Shown one piece after another: positions 43,259 through 51,992 of a stretch of 64,000 nt of DNA (positions within the stretch are counted from its first letter, which is position 1; each line of letters starts with the position of its first letter). Position numbers and translations under genes: made by a program. The stretch lies in the NCBI RefSeq assembly GCF_001618955.1, contig NZ_LVYV01000034.1, positions 124,001 through 188,000 of the forward strand. Reading direction: 5' to 3'. The notes under the pieces were generated by a model. The model saw only the letters and a list, made by a program, of their open reading frames with translations, was not told the origin of the DNA and made no database searches. The stretch is from Tardiphaga robiniae. Lineage in GTDB: Bacteria > Pseudomonadota > Alphaproteobacteria > Rhizobiales > Xanthobacteraceae.

Positions 43259-43276
43259 GGTTGAACCCCTGGATAT

Positions 43277-44563
43277 CTATCGGAGGCGGTTGCGGATGGA
43301 GCGGGCGACGCGCCGCAGCGGTTCGCGGATCGAGCGACGCAAGGTCAATGCGCCGTGAATCAGCGAGACGAGCGGGTCGTGTTTGCGCAGCGGAATCAGC
43401 ACGTCGCCGATGGCAAGACGGCCGCGCCAGATCGGGTCGATCATCGGATGACCGGCATTGGCCGTGGAGTCGGCGCTTGCAATCACGGGATCGGCGCACA
43501 GATGCCGGGTCACGTCGAGCGTGAGCTGGACACCAGGGGACAGTTTGGCGAAGCGCTCGTCGACGCCGAGTTTGAAATAGAATGCGCGATCGAGATGCCT
43601 GAGCAGCACACCGGACGCGACCGGCGTGTCGCCGGCGCGCAGCGTGACGATCTCGCATTGGCCGTGTTCGGCGAGCGCCTTGGTGGCGCTGCGGATAAAG
43701 GCACTGTCGCCGGCATCCTGCGTCAGGGCGGTGCCGCGCTTGCCCTTCCATCCGCTCGCTTCCAGCGTCAGGAACGTGTCGATGGTCGCCGCGATTTCGG
43801 CCGGTGTGCGTGCAACATCGAACGTCACATCGCCGTGTTCTGCGAGACGATTGCGCTGGCGGCGCAGTTCTTTCAGCTTTTTCGCGCCGAGCGCATCGCG
43901 CAGCAGGTCCTCGGCATCGCGCGTGGCATCGAGGCAGGCGCGGGCGTGCGATTGCAGGATGCGCGGCGCCAGGTCCTGCATGGTGAGCGACTTGCGGATC
44001 GCCTGCATTGCAGCGCCATCGAGCGAGACGTTCTCAAGGATCAGCGCATGCGCACCGGCCTTGCGGGCCTGCTCCAGCAGGCGCGTGACGGCGTCCGGTG
44101 CCATGTCGCGATCGAGCAGCGGCGTTGAGAGCGTGCCATAGGGGTCGGCACTCACCAGTGCGGGGAGCGGAAGACGATAGGCGCGCCGCGCGGTGATCAC
44201 GGGCAGCAGTCCGATCAAGCGGGGTGTTCCGGCGTCGCTCATCCAGGCGCTGAGCGCGGCGACACCGGTGCGGCCGCGCGCGGATGCATTTACGGCCAGT
44301 TCCCAGTCGGCGAGGTAATAGCCGTTCGGCTCGATGGCCTGCTGTGCCAGCGCATGCCATGGCTCGGGCGCGATTGCCGCGAGCGGCGCAAGTGCATCGG
44401 GCGCAGACGCTGGGCGGCTCGCCGCGGTCATCCCGGCGCCCGTCGTCCTGCTGCCATGCATGCCGGCTGGGTTTGCAATGTCGACCACGTCCCCGATCCC
44501 CGTCGCAAGGAAGGCGGCACAAGCCGCTTCTCCATTGCTGTCTGCGGAGACTAGGAGAAACAT
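43277..44563 (-). CDS. FemAB/CelD-like GNAT acyltransferase
   Basis: 428 residues from ATG 44563; shorter starts at 44461 and 44431 also exist and none has a strong ribosome-binding site. The central region AKKLKELRRQRNRLAEHGDV and C-terminal GNAT_6 block (FIRSATKALAEHGQCEIVTL, VASGVLLRHLDRAFYFKLGV, LSPGVQLTLDVTRHL) match the cellulose-biosynthesis CelD/FemAB-like family, which acylates polysaccharides or peptides. The product has no signal peptide. Probable operon with the cupin-like gene. Confidence 0.8.
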   Translation of the reverse strand: MFLLVSADSNGEAACAAFLATGIGDVVDIANPAGMHGSRTTGAGMTAASRPASAPDALAPLAAIAPEPWHALAQQAIEPNGYYLADWELAVNASARGRTGVAALSAWMSDAGTPRLIGLLPVITARRAYRLPLPALVSADPYGTLSTPLLDRDMAPDAVTRLLEQARKAGAHALILENVSLDGAAMQAIRKSLTMQDLAPRILQSHARACLDATRDAEDLLRDALGAKKLKELRRQRNRLAEHGDVTFDVARTPAEIAATIDTFLTLEASGWKGKRGTALTQDAGDSAFIRSATKALAEHGQCEIVTLRAGDTPVASGVLLRHLDRAFYFKLGVDERFAKLSPGVQLTLDVTRHLCADPVIASADSTANAGHPMIDPIWRGRLAIGDVLIPLRKHDPLVSLIHGALTLRRSIREPLRRVARSIRNRLR

Positions 44564-44799
44564 TCCAAGATCCGGTTTTTCCGGACATGAAATTTGACGG
44601 GAATGTGCAACGGATCGTTCACCAAACGGTCGCTGAAAAGCCTGTGTTTTCAGCGGATATGGGCCGGCCGGGGTGGCCAGTGCCGGAGTATTCGCGCGTT
44701 TCCGAGGACGGGCGGACCTGCGGTCGATGGTCGCGGCTTGGCCATGTTGGGGCTGGAAAATGGCCCGCACGTCAGGCTATCAAGGCGCCGGAGGGACCC

Positions 44800-45042
44800 A
44801 TGATGAGAGCATTGGTATTGGCGATCGCGGCACTGGCGCTTCTGGCTGCGCCGGCGACAGCGCAGATGGGCGGCGGCAAGCGCGGCGGCAGCGATCATGC
44901 GCCTGCGCCCGAAAAGCCGAAGATCGACGAGAAGGCCTACAAGGCCGCCTTGGAGCGCGTTCCGACTCCCAAGGAAAAATATGATCCATGGGGCGGCGTC
45001 GCGCCTGCACCCGCGCCCACGACGGCGGCGAAGAAAAAGTAA
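44800..45042 (+). CDS. Small secreted protein with DPWG motif (copy A)
   Basis: 80 residues from ATG 44800 (GAGGGA upstream). A signal peptide (ALVLAIAALALLAAPATAQ) precedes a charged region EKAYKAALERVPTPKEKYDPWGGV and a Pro/Ala/Lys tail. A second protein at 47572-47853 has the same plan (EKAYRESLRKIPDTKAAADPWGNV). Function unknown. Confidence 0.7.
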   Translation: MMRALVLAIAALALLAAPATAQMGGGKRGGSDHAPAPEKPKIDEKAYKAALERVPTPKEKYDPWGGVAPAPAPTTAAKKK

Positions 45043-45216
45043 TCTTCGGACAGCACATGCCGCACGCGGTTCCTGTGAACCGCGCTTGCGTTGACAGCGA
45101 CCAAATTGGGCAGCGGCAGGCCGTCGCATTGTTGGCGCACGGCCATCCTGATTTCAGTTGAATCAGGCGGGGAATTATCCGTCGCGCGAGCCGGCCCGGG
45201 CCGGGGAGACTGTTCG

Positions 45217-46641
45217 ATGGTTCCTCCTGTCATTCGCAGCGTGATCGTTGCAGCCACGGTGATGTTCGGTGCGCAGAGCGCCGCTCTTCTCGGCTCAACA
45301 GCCGCTTTGGCCGAGAGCCGCCTGGCGCTGGTGATCGGGCAATCCTCCTATCGGTCCATCGCGCCGCTCCCCAATCCGGTCAATGACGCCAAGGCCATGG
45401 CGCAGATGCTCGGCGATGCCGGCTTCGAGGTGCAGTCGGCGACGGACCTGTCGCAGAACGATCTGCGCGCCAGGATCGCCGGCTTCGCCGCCAATGTGTC
45501 CGCCAAGGGGCCCGACACGGTGGCGCTGGTGTTCTATGCCGGCCACGGTCTGCAGATCGACGGCGAGAATTATCTGGTGCCGGTCGATATCGATCCGAAG
45601 CGCGAAGCCGATATTCCGCTGCAGGCGGTGCGCCTCAACGACATCCTGAACACACTGACATCCGTGCCGAGCAAGAGCCGCATCATCCTGCTCGATGCCT
45701 GCCGCAACAATCCGTTTCCGGCCATCAGCAAGACCACCGGCCGCGGGCTTGCCCAGGTCGACGTGAAATTCGGCACGCCCGGCACGCTGTTATCATTCTC
45801 CACGTCGCCCGGTGCCGAAGCCGAAGACGGCAAGGACGGCAACAGCCCCTATACGACGGCGCTGCTGAAGGCGGGGCGCGAGCCGGGCCTGCCGATCGAG
45901 GATGCATTCAAGCGCGTGCGGCTGTCGGTCAATCAGGCCACCGAAGGCCGGCAAACGCCGTGGGAGAGTTCGTCGCTGGTCAATGATTTTCGCTTCTTTG
46001 GCGGGGATGCCGGCGCCAAGCCGGCCGTGACGAAGAAGACCGTCGATCAATGGCGCAAGGAGCTGCAGGGCAAGCCGGTGCAGGACGCCAACAACCTGAT
46101 CGTCTCGGATGGTTCGGTGGAAGCCTATGAGGCCTTTGTCGGCCTCTATGCCGAGCCGCCGCTCGGCCCGCAGGCGAAAGAATGGCTCGACCGTCACTAC
46201 AAGATGGTGGCGTGGAACAACGCCGTCATCACCAACACCGCGCCGTCCTATCGCGACTTCCTGGCGAAATATCCCGACAGCGATCTGACATCGACCGCGC
46301 AGAAACTCGAGGAGCGCACGCGCAACAAGCCGGTGCCGGATGCGGTAGCGAACGCGCCGACCAATGTCGCATTGGCCGGACCGGGCCCGACATGCCCGTG
46401 CGGTGCGCCGCCCGCGGCGGCGCCTGCATCGAAGAAGGCGGAGAGAACCACTGAGCCTGCGAAGAAGCGCGCCGACAAGCCGTTGCCACCGCCGCGGCGC
46501 AGCCGTGAGATCGTCGAGGAAGAGGTCATCGTCCGCCGTGCGCCGCCGGTCTATTACGAGCCGGTGCCGCGCATCTATTACGGTGGCGGAGGCTATGGCG
46601 GTTACGGTGGCGGCAACTATGGCGGCCGTGGGCGCTACTGA
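45217..46641 (+). CDS. Caspase-family (metacaspase-like) secreted peptidase
   Basis: 474 residues from ATG 45217 (GGGGAGA upstream). A signal peptide ends near LAES, followed by a peptidase C14 domain with the His/Cys dyad: His110 in VFYAGHGLQIDGENYLVPVD and Cys162 in ILLDACRNNPF. A downstream region (about 270-400) is helical, then a Pro/Lys-rich linker and a Gly/Tyr-rich tail (YYGGGGYGGYGGGNYGGRG). Substrate is unknown. Comparable proteins are common in Bradyrhizobium-like genomes. Confidence 0.88.
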   Translation: MVPPVIRSVIVAATVMFGAQSAALLGSTAALAESRLALVIGQSSYRSIAPLPNPVNDAKAMAQMLGDAGFEVQSATDLSQNDLRARIAGFAANVSAKGPDTVALVFYAGHGLQIDGENYLVPVDIDPKREADIPLQAVRLNDILNTLTSVPSKSRIILLDACRNNPFPAISKTTGRGLAQVDVKFGTPGTLLSFSTSPGAEAEDGKDGNSPYTTALLKAGREPGLPIEDAFKRVRLSVNQATEGRQTPWESSSLVNDFRFFGGDAGAKPAVTKKTVDQWRKELQGKPVQDANNLIVSDGSVEAYEAFVGLYAEPPLGPQAKEWLDRHYKMVAWNNAVITNTAPSYRDFLAKYPDSDLTSTAQKLEERTRNKPVPDAVANAPTNVALAGPGPTCPCGAPPAAAPASKKAERTTEPAKKRADKPLPPPRRSREIVEEEVIVRRAPPVYYEPVPRIYYGGGGYGGYGGGNYGGRGRY

Positions 46642-46648
46642 CGGGCGC

Positions 46649-46888
46649 CTACTCGAACGCCACGCCGAGTTGGCGGTCGTTATTCCAGACCGGACGGCAG
46701 CGGCGGATGAACTGATCCGCCTCGATCACCAGCATGAAATTCGACGGTAGGCCCAGCGGGCTTGCGATATCGACGCGCGCGCCGGAGGCCGAGAGGTTGC
46801 GGACCGTGCAATCGATACCGCCGCCGCCAAAGGCCAGCGTGCCGCGCTTCAGAACCCGGTGTCGTGGAGCCGCTCGTTTCTCGATCAT
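46649..46888 (-). CDS. PilZ-domain protein
   Basis: 79 residues from ATG 46888 (MIEKRAAPRHRVLK; further ATGs at 46903 and 46912 are possible). The c-di-GMP signature is present: RxxxR in the N-terminal RAAPRHRVLKRG and NxSxxG in VRNLSASGARV. A stand-alone PilZ protein is likely a c-di-GMP effector. It converges with the caspase-family gene, seven bases apart. Confidence 0.85.
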   Translation of the reverse strand: MIEKRAAPRHRVLKRGTLAFGGGGIDCTVRNLSASGARVDIASPLGLPSNFMLVIEADQFIRRCRPVWNNDRQLGVAFE

Positions 46889-47115
46889 GGTTGTGGCCCG
46901 CATCGTCTGCATGCGCCACGTCTAGCACCGCGATCTTGCCGGCCGATGAAGCCGATCGCAGAAATCCGGACCCGCCTGTTCATCCTTCGTGAAGTTCTGG
47001 AGGATCAGAAGATTTCATAAAAATATCAAATCAAGGAAATGAACTCCATGATACCGTGGGGCTGTTGAACGCTCGGGCCGGCCATCGGCGGCGTCATTTT
47101 TCGGGGAAGGGGACC

Positions 47116-47409
47116 ATGATGAAATTCGCCTGCGCGTTATTGACTGCCGCTGCCATGCTCGCCGCCGCGCCGGCCCGGGCCGTCGTGCTCGATCTGTCCA
47201 CCATGTCCTGCAAGCAATTCGTCGAATCCGGCCCCGACGAGATCAAGATGGTGCTGACCTGGATGGACGGCTGGTACAAGGGCGACTCGGACGATGCGAT
47301 CATCGACACCGAGGTGTTCGTCGAGAACGCCAAGAAGTTCGGCACCTATTGCGCGGCGCACCCGACCATCAGCATCGTGACGGCCGCGGAGAAAGTGCTG
47401 GGCGACTAG
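47116..47409 (+). CDS. HdeA/HdeB-like periplasmic protein
   Basis: 97 residues from ATG 47116 (AGGGGA upstream). A signal peptide (ALLTAAAMLAAAPARA) precedes a small domain with two Cys (MSCKQF, GTYCAAHP), as in acid-stress chaperones HdeA/HdeB, which keep one disulfide. The WMDGWYKG motif is typical of the family in alphaproteobacteria. Monocistronic. Confidence 0.82.
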   Translation: MMKFACALLTAAAMLAAAPARAVVLDLSTMSCKQFVESGPDEIKMVLTWMDGWYKGDSDDAIIDTEVFVENAKKFGTYCAAHPTISIVTAAEKVLGD

Positions 47410-47571
47410 GCTCCAGTCCGGGCCGGCATCCGGGCATCCCGGGTTTCCGGTTTCCCGGTTTCCGAAGGTTTCAACCTGCGTGAGGCACGACGGGGTGCCC
47501 TGCGCCAGGTGCTTGGCGGGCCCGAATGGCCAGTGGTATAACCCCTCCGAAATTCACGGAGCTTTGGTGCC

Positions 47572-47853
47572 ATGAAACGATCCAGCAAACTATTCAGCGT
47601 CGTCGCAGCGCTCGCGCTTCTGACCGGACCGGCCGCCGCGCAGATGATGAACCTGATGCCGGAGGTGAAGACCAAGTCGGCGGAGGAGAAGGAGCAGGAC
47701 GCGATCACCGAGAAGGCGTATCGCGAGTCGCTGCGCAAGATTCCCGACACCAAGGCCGCGGCCGATCCATGGGGCAATGTGCGCAGCGATGCGCCGAAAG
47801 CCGTTGCACCCGCGAAACAGCCACGCACCAAGACCGGCAGCGCTGCGAATTGA
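47572..47853 (+). CDS. Small secreted protein with DPWG motif (copy B)
   Basis: 93 residues with signal peptide (LFSVVAALALLTGPAAAQ) and the motif ITEKAYRESLRKIPDTKAAADPWGNVR (cited in part), shared with copy A at 44800-45042. The tail is basic and Pro/Ala-rich. Function unknown; conservation of the DPWG core suggests a defined role. Confidence 0.7.
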   Translation: MKRSSKLFSVVAALALLTGPAAAQMMNLMPEVKTKSAEEKEQDAITEKAYRESLRKIPDTKAAADPWGNVRSDAPKAVAPAKQPRTKTGSAAN

Positions 47854-47942
47854 TCAGGCGATAACGTGGCATCGGCGGCTCTTGCCGCCGGGCGCGCAAA
47901 TCGACTGAAGCCCATGTGCGGCCACTGACATATGCGCCTGTG

Positions 47943-48152
47943 TCAGTTGCTCCAGGACAGCGGCACTTCGAACAATCCGCCGCTGTCTTCGTTCTCGACG
48001 ACGATCGCGCCCTTCACGACGCCGATGCTGCGCACCATCTCCGATGCGAGCTGACGTGCGTGCAGCATCGCTTCCTGATCGTCCTTGAAGCTCGTCCCTT
48101 CATCGTCGAGGAACGTGTTTTCGGCGATAATATGAAAGAAAAATCGAGGCAC
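47943..48152 (-). CDS. DUF6894 family protein
   Basis: 69 residues: MPRFFFHIIAENTFLDDEGT, then EAMLHARQLASEMV and a short C-terminal strand region (GAIVVENEDSGGLFEVPL). The MPRFFFHI...D..G pattern is typical of DUF6894. No function is established. Confidence 0.8.
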   Translation of the reverse strand: MPRFFFHIIAENTFLDDEGTSFKDDQEAMLHARQLASEMVRSIGVVKGAIVVENEDSGGLFEVPLSWSN

Positions 48153-48419
48153 GGGAAACGACCACAGCTGGCGCGCGTGTAAATGGCTTGCAGCACCTGA
48201 GGTTGCTGTAAGACAATGATACCGCTAAACTAACTTGTTCCGTGCGTCGATAGAAATGTGCAAAATTTGCGGCAAATAAACGGTTTTTTTGGCGCAGCCA
48301 GTCGCGTGCAGGGATCCGCTTTCGGAACCATGGCGCATCTCTGGGTTGTCGTGGAAGGCGCGTCATCGAAAGCGGCGATGGTATTAGGCGCCATGATCGT
48401 TGCGATATGATGGGATGAG

Positions 48420-48785
48420 ATGAGATGCGGGCGTCATCCGGCCCGCGATTTCACATATGGGGCAATAACGTTGTCGGCCGATCTCGTATTTACATGTGCT
48501 CTGGCCGTGATGATCGGGTGCAACCTCTATGGCGAGCCGCGGATCGCAGGTGAGCACGTCGCGATGCAATGGGGCTTTGACGGCAAGCCGACATGGGATG
48601 CGCCGAAGCGGATTGCGCTGTGGGGCATGGTCGTCTTCATGCTGACGGTGCGCCTGATCATCTGGACGGCGACGACCTTCGCGCCGGAGAAGGTTCACGG
48701 CGCCAATCCCGGCCTCATATTGGCGTCGGTGATCATCGCAGCGTTGCACATTTTCATTGTGCCGAAGGCCATCAAGCGGATCTGA
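48420..48785 (+). CDS. Small membrane protein, DUF1648/SdpI-like
   Basis: Up to 121 residues from ATG 48420; TTG 48471 (LSADLVFTCALAVMIGCN) is an equally good start. Three hydrophobic segments surround a motif MQWGFDGKPTWDAPKR that recalls the HxxxxGxPDxWxSK motif of DUF1648. Role unknown. The thioesterase gene follows after 104 bases. Confidence 0.6.
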   Translation: MRCGRHPARDFTYGAITLSADLVFTCALAVMIGCNLYGEPRIAGEHVAMQWGFDGKPTWDAPKRIALWGMVVFMLTVRLIIWTATTFAPEKVHGANPGLILASVIIAALHIFIVPKAIKRI

Positions 48786-48889
48786 GTTGCGGCATGACGT
48801 CTCCCTGCGGCGGCTGGCTTCGCCGCGCGAGAGAGGCTAGGGGAGCATCCGGGCGGAGAACGAAGCCGCCGCACATAAGCGAGGGGCAT

Positions 48890-49327
48890 ATGTCACGCGA
48901 GTGGTTCTGGTTCTTCCACCCGTTTCGGGTGCGCTATTCCGAGATCGACGGCCAGGGCGTCGTGTTCAACGCGCACTATCTCACTTACTTCGACACGACC
49001 ATCACCGAATATTTTCGTGCGCTCGGCTATGACCAGTTTGCCGACGCCAAAGTGAGCGGCGTCGACTTTCACGTCGTCAAATCGGTGATCGAATACAAGG
49101 CGCCGATCCTGTTCGATCAGGAGCTGGACGTCGCCGCGCGCGTGGCGCGGATCGGCAATTCCAGTCTGGTGTTCGAGCTCGGCATCTTCGCGCGCGCAGC
49201 CGACGATCTGTTTGCCGCTGGCGAGATCGTCTGGGTCAATACCGATCAGAAGACCCATCGCCCGGTGCCGATCGCGCAACCGATCCGCGATCTGATCGCC
49301 ACGCGCGAAACGCATCTCGCGGGATAA
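48890..49327 (+). CDS. Acyl-CoA thioesterase (4-hydroxybenzoyl-CoA thioesterase-like)
   Basis: 145 residues from ATG 48890 (GAGGGG upstream). Hot-dog fold with catalytic Asp in RYSEIDGQGVVFNAHYLTYF and VKSVIEYKAPILFDQELDV. Family enzymes hydrolyse acyl- or aromatic-CoA thioesters. The substrate cannot be assigned; no CoA ligase is nearby. Confidence 0.88.
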   Translation: MSREWFWFFHPFRVRYSEIDGQGVVFNAHYLTYFDTTITEYFRALGYDQFADAKVSGVDFHVVKSVIEYKAPILFDQELDVAARVARIGNSSLVFELGIFARAADDLFAAGEIVWVNTDQKTHRPVPIAQPIRDLIATRETHLAG

Positions 49328-49368
49328 GGCACAGGTGACATGGGCCCGGTGCCCGGCACCAGGCGATT

Positions 49369-49596
49369 CTAGGCTGGTTCGTCCAGATCGTAGAAATGGG
49401 CGAGGCCCCGGCAAATCTCCATCAACCTGTCGCGAAAAGGGGTTTGTGCCGGATCCGAGTAACTGACGATGACGCGCCAGCTGTCATCCAGCGAATAGAT
49501 GATCACGCTCATGTTCTTGGGCCATGGCCCGGCGATTGCGGCGGCTTCTCGAATGATCTTCTGAAGTTCGGCGGCGGTTTTCTTTGGCTTGGGCAT
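49369..49596 (-). CDS. Small hypothetical protein
   Basis: 75 residues, cytoplasmic, with a basic helical start (MPKPKKTAAELQKIIREAAA) and a compact region SVIIYSLDDSWRVIVSYSDP. It has GGGAGCG upstream. Similar short proteins are known only as hypotheticals. Converges with the thioesterase gene. Confidence 0.6.
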   Translation of the reverse strand: MPKPKKTAAELQKIIREAAAIAGPWPKNMSVIIYSLDDSWRVIVSYSDPAQTPFRDRLMEICRGLAHFYDLDEPA

Positions 49597-49797
49597 CCAC
49601 GCTCCCTGGCTAGAAGCGTTCTAAAGTGGTGGCGGGGGCCTGTCCAGAGTGTGCCGGCCCGCAGCTTGCGTGACCGGACTTGCCTGCCTTGGGGTGACCC
49701 GGCGTCTGGCCCGTTCAAACCGCTGGACTGACCAAAAGAGGCCGTGCACCGAGGCGGCCTTATCTTGGCAACGTTCCCAAAAGAAGGGAGACTTGCC

Positions 49798-50211
49798 TCA
49801 TGCACCGCTATGGGGGGCTTCGCTGCGCTTCAGGACCCAGCCCGGGATCTGCAGCGTGATCCATGATCCGAGCACCGTGAGGATCGCCATGCCCGCGAGC
49901 GAGATATAGAGCAGAGGATGGTGCGAGGACGCGAGCGACCCGTTCAGGTGCAGGTGCGAGCCTATCATGTCCATGACCACGCCGACCAGGCTCGCCGCCA
50001 CGAAGCCGCCGATGACCGAAGCGACAATGCTCGCGATCCATCCAAGCGCGCCGCGCTTTTTTGTCCAGGCGTCGTGAATCCCCACGGCCAGCATGGCGAT
50101 AAACATGATCAGCATGATGGTCAGCGGGCCACCCACGCTCGACCTGGGCATCGCGCCGCTGAGTTCGACGAGCAACAGGGCAGCGACGGAGAGCAGTGCG
50201 ATCGTCTTCAT
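49798..50211 (-). CDS. Hypothetical membrane protein
   Basis: 137 residues from ATG 50211 (GGAAGG nine bases upstream; ATG 50229 lacks a site). Four hydrophobic segments: LLSVAALLLVELSGA, PLTIMLIMFIAMLAVGI, GWIASIVASVIGGFVAASLV and LLYISLAGMAILTVLGSWIT. A His-rich loop (GSHLHLNGSLASSHH) could bind metal. Family not recognised. Confidence 0.65.
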   Translation of the reverse strand: MKTIALLSVAALLLVELSGAMPRSSVGGPLTIMLIMFIAMLAVGIHDAWTKKRGALGWIASIVASVIGGFVAASLVGVVMDMIGSHLHLNGSLASSHHPLLYISLAGMAILTVLGSWITLQIPGWVLKRSEAPHSGA

Positions 50212-50350
50212 GGCGTGTGACCTTCCCATGTCGGATTGAACGCATGAGCGATGCGGACATCCTGTTGTGCGGGAAACGCGCAGGAAGGTTCAAAAGTGGC
50301 TGGATTAGTTCAAATTGGGCAGCTGTCGTTTTCGAGCCAGGCCACTGAGG

Positions 50351-50545
50351 CTAGCGAAGGAGTTGCATGACCATTTGAGGGGAAGCCGCAGCAAGCGCGC
50401 CGAAACAGAATCCAACGAAGCCAAGGGCGATGGCACCAATCCCCCCATGATGCTCCCACCCGTACAGAGCGCCGATTGTCGTACCCAACGTAACCGCAGA
50501 GATTGCCCAGATGAAGTGAATGATGGTCGTGAATTTCTTCATCAA
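50351..50545 (-). CDS. Small two-helix membrane protein
   Basis: 64 residues: MMKKFTTIIHFIWAISAVTL, then GWEHHGGIGAIALGFVGFCF and a hydrophobic end. Two membrane helices. It ends about 140 bases from the 137-residue membrane protein on the same strand and may be related functionally. Unknown family. Confidence 0.5.
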   Translation of the reverse strand: MMKKFTTIIHFIWAISAVTLGTTIGALYGWEHHGGIGAIALGFVGFCFGALAAASPQMVMQLLR

Positions 50546-50733
50546 TCCGGCACTCGATGCAAAAGGGGCCTCTTCAGGTGATGACTCTCCGAGGGGAGCC
50601 GGTCTACCACTCTGTCCGGCTGGATCGCTGGACCGGAACCGTTAGGCTGTGCCGTATCAGAATTGTCACGACAGAGTGCGACTGATCCCAGTTTCTTGAG
50701 TTAGGCCACTGCTGTTAAATTCGGCGCGGCGAT
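50546..50733. other. Gene-free stretch before a transposase remnant
   Basis: No coding frame is convincing. Base composition falls from about 50600 onward, marking the left margin of the lower-GC patch that continues to about 52080. Confidence 0.5.
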
Positions 50734-50924
50734 GTGCACGCCAACTCAATTGAGTCGTTCTGGTCGCAGGTGAAGCGCGGGATCAGCGGAACTACGTTTG
50801 GGTTTCGAAGAAGCATCTGCAGCTTTACCTTCGCGAGTTCGAGTATCGCCATAACCTGTGCCGTCAGCCTGCTTTGATGTTCGAGCTTCTTTTGCGGGCT
50901 TTTTCGAAGGTGCCGGTTAAGTGA
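50734..50924 (+). pseudogene. IS1595-type transposase C-terminal remnant, frameshifted
   Basis: Translation reads VHANSIESFWSQVKRGISG and then, only after a frame change at about 50790, NYVWVSKKHLQLYLREFEYR and the end ...FSKVPVK. This corresponds to the C terminus of ISXO2/IS1595 transposases (N-x-[IV]-E-x-F-W-S-x-x-K-R-G... H-L-Q-x-Y-L-x-E-F-x-[FY]-R-x-N). No N-terminal part or terminal repeats were found. It is a dead fragment. Confidence 0.8.
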
Positions 50925-50969
50925 CCATTGTCTGCAAGAGTTGGTCGAAGCGCTGATCTGTCGATTTAC

Positions 50970-51872
50970 TCATGAAATTATCTCACACCCTTGAAGATAT
51001 ATTTGAGCCCCGTTTTGAATTGGTCCAATTATGCCACGAATTTTCATTTTTTCGTTCTGGCGATAAGTTCCTAATTTAGCATTCCAATTGGCTTCGAAGC
51101 GGCATTCGACATAATCGGGCATTCCATTGTGAGCCTCCTGTCCTGTTTGTAGAAAGGCCATGCCAGAATCAACATTCTGGACGATTCCTTCTACTTCAAT
51201 CCATTTCCCTTTTTCGTCAGCGATAAACGCATCCGCCTGCAATCGCGTGCGACCCTCATAAATAGCTCGTAGTTCACGTACACTTCTCTTGGTAACTTCT
51301 TTTCCAGCAGTAGCTGCCGGGCCTCCGCCAAAAAAAGCCGGAGCGGGCTGCGGAATAGAAGCAATCTGTTTTCTAAGCTCATCTATTTGAGCCTGAAATG
51401 GTGCAATAATGGCTGCCCTTTGATCGTCGCTTTGGGGAATTCCATCCGCGGTGATTTTCTGAATAGGCGTCGGCACCATAAACCTCTCGCCCGCGAGCCA
51501 AAGGGCACTGAGGGCAAAGCCACCACCAAAAATCAACATGAGCGACATAGCTATAAGCTTACGGTCGGAAGAACCGAACGACAATCGATCTGTTAGTCGC
51601 CATCTTTCAGACCACATGCGGATGACGAGATCGACCCAAGAATAGATCGCCGCGCCCACCGCAGCGCAGGCCAGAATTATAAAGATTGGTGATGTGAAAA
51701 AATTAGCGGCTTTATTCATGGTTGTAACCATGTAGCGATAGGCCCAAACATCGCCGCCCGACGCTTGAAGTGCGTATCCGGCTGTTTGCTGAGCCGTGCC
51801 GCCAATGGCACCCAAAACCAGCGCAGTTGCTATCGCCGAAATAGTAAGGCGTTTTACGCCACCGTTTTCCAT
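50970..51872 (-). CDS. Unrecognised membrane protein with C-terminal OB-like domain
   Basis: 300 residues. Three membrane helices (about 10-30, 57-78, 108-130) are followed by a predicted coiled region (IIAPFQAQIDELRKQIASIP) and a C-terminal module (about 210-300, DAFIADEKGKWIEVEGIVQN to QIYLQGCEII) that resembles the tRNA_anti-like OB fold seen in some bacterial proteins. GC content and codon use are visibly lower than in recA next door, and the gene sits beside a transposase remnant, which suggests horizontal acquisition. No function can be named. Confidence 0.65.
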   Translation of the reverse strand: MENGGVKRLTISAIATALVLGAIGGTAQQTAGYALQASGGDVWAYRYMVTTMNKAANFFTSPIFIILACAAVGAAIYSWVDLVIRMWSERWRLTDRLSFGSSDRKLIAMSLMLIFGGGFALSALWLAGERFMVPTPIQKITADGIPQSDDQRAAIIAPFQAQIDELRKQIASIPQPAPAFFGGGPAATAGKEVTKRSVRELRAIYEGRTRLQADAFIADEKGKWIEVEGIVQNVDSGMAFLQTGQEAHNGMPDYVECRFEANWNAKLGTYRQNEKMKIRGIIGPIQNGAQIYLQGCEIIS

Positions 51873-51977
51873 TGTCGTACGTCTCCCACAGCCCTCTAGA
51901 GCTAGTTGTGGCAGACGGATATGTGCCCAATCTAGTGAACATCTTCAAAGGGTATATAGCTGCCAAAATTCTCAAAA

Positions 51978-51992
51978 GAACATATTGCGAAC
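51978..51992. promoter_or_regulatory. LexA (SOS) box of recA
   Basis: GAAC-ATATTGC-GAAC, the reverse complement of the alphaproteobacterial SOS consensus GTTC-N7-GTTC. It overlaps a promoter candidate TTGCGA (51985-51990)-N17-TACATT (52008-52013), 82 bases before the recA start codon, as expected for LexA repression. Confidence 0.85.

Noticed and set aside
48100-48366. Minus-strand frame in the gap after the DUF6894 gene
   Set aside because: Overlaps the DUF6894 start, Arg-rich, without ribosome-binding site or motif; the gap is better read as promoter DNA.
49720-49775. AGGCCG...CGGCCT inverted repeat as a terminator near 49740
   Set aside because: Only six base pairs, ten-base loop and no T-run; too weak to call.
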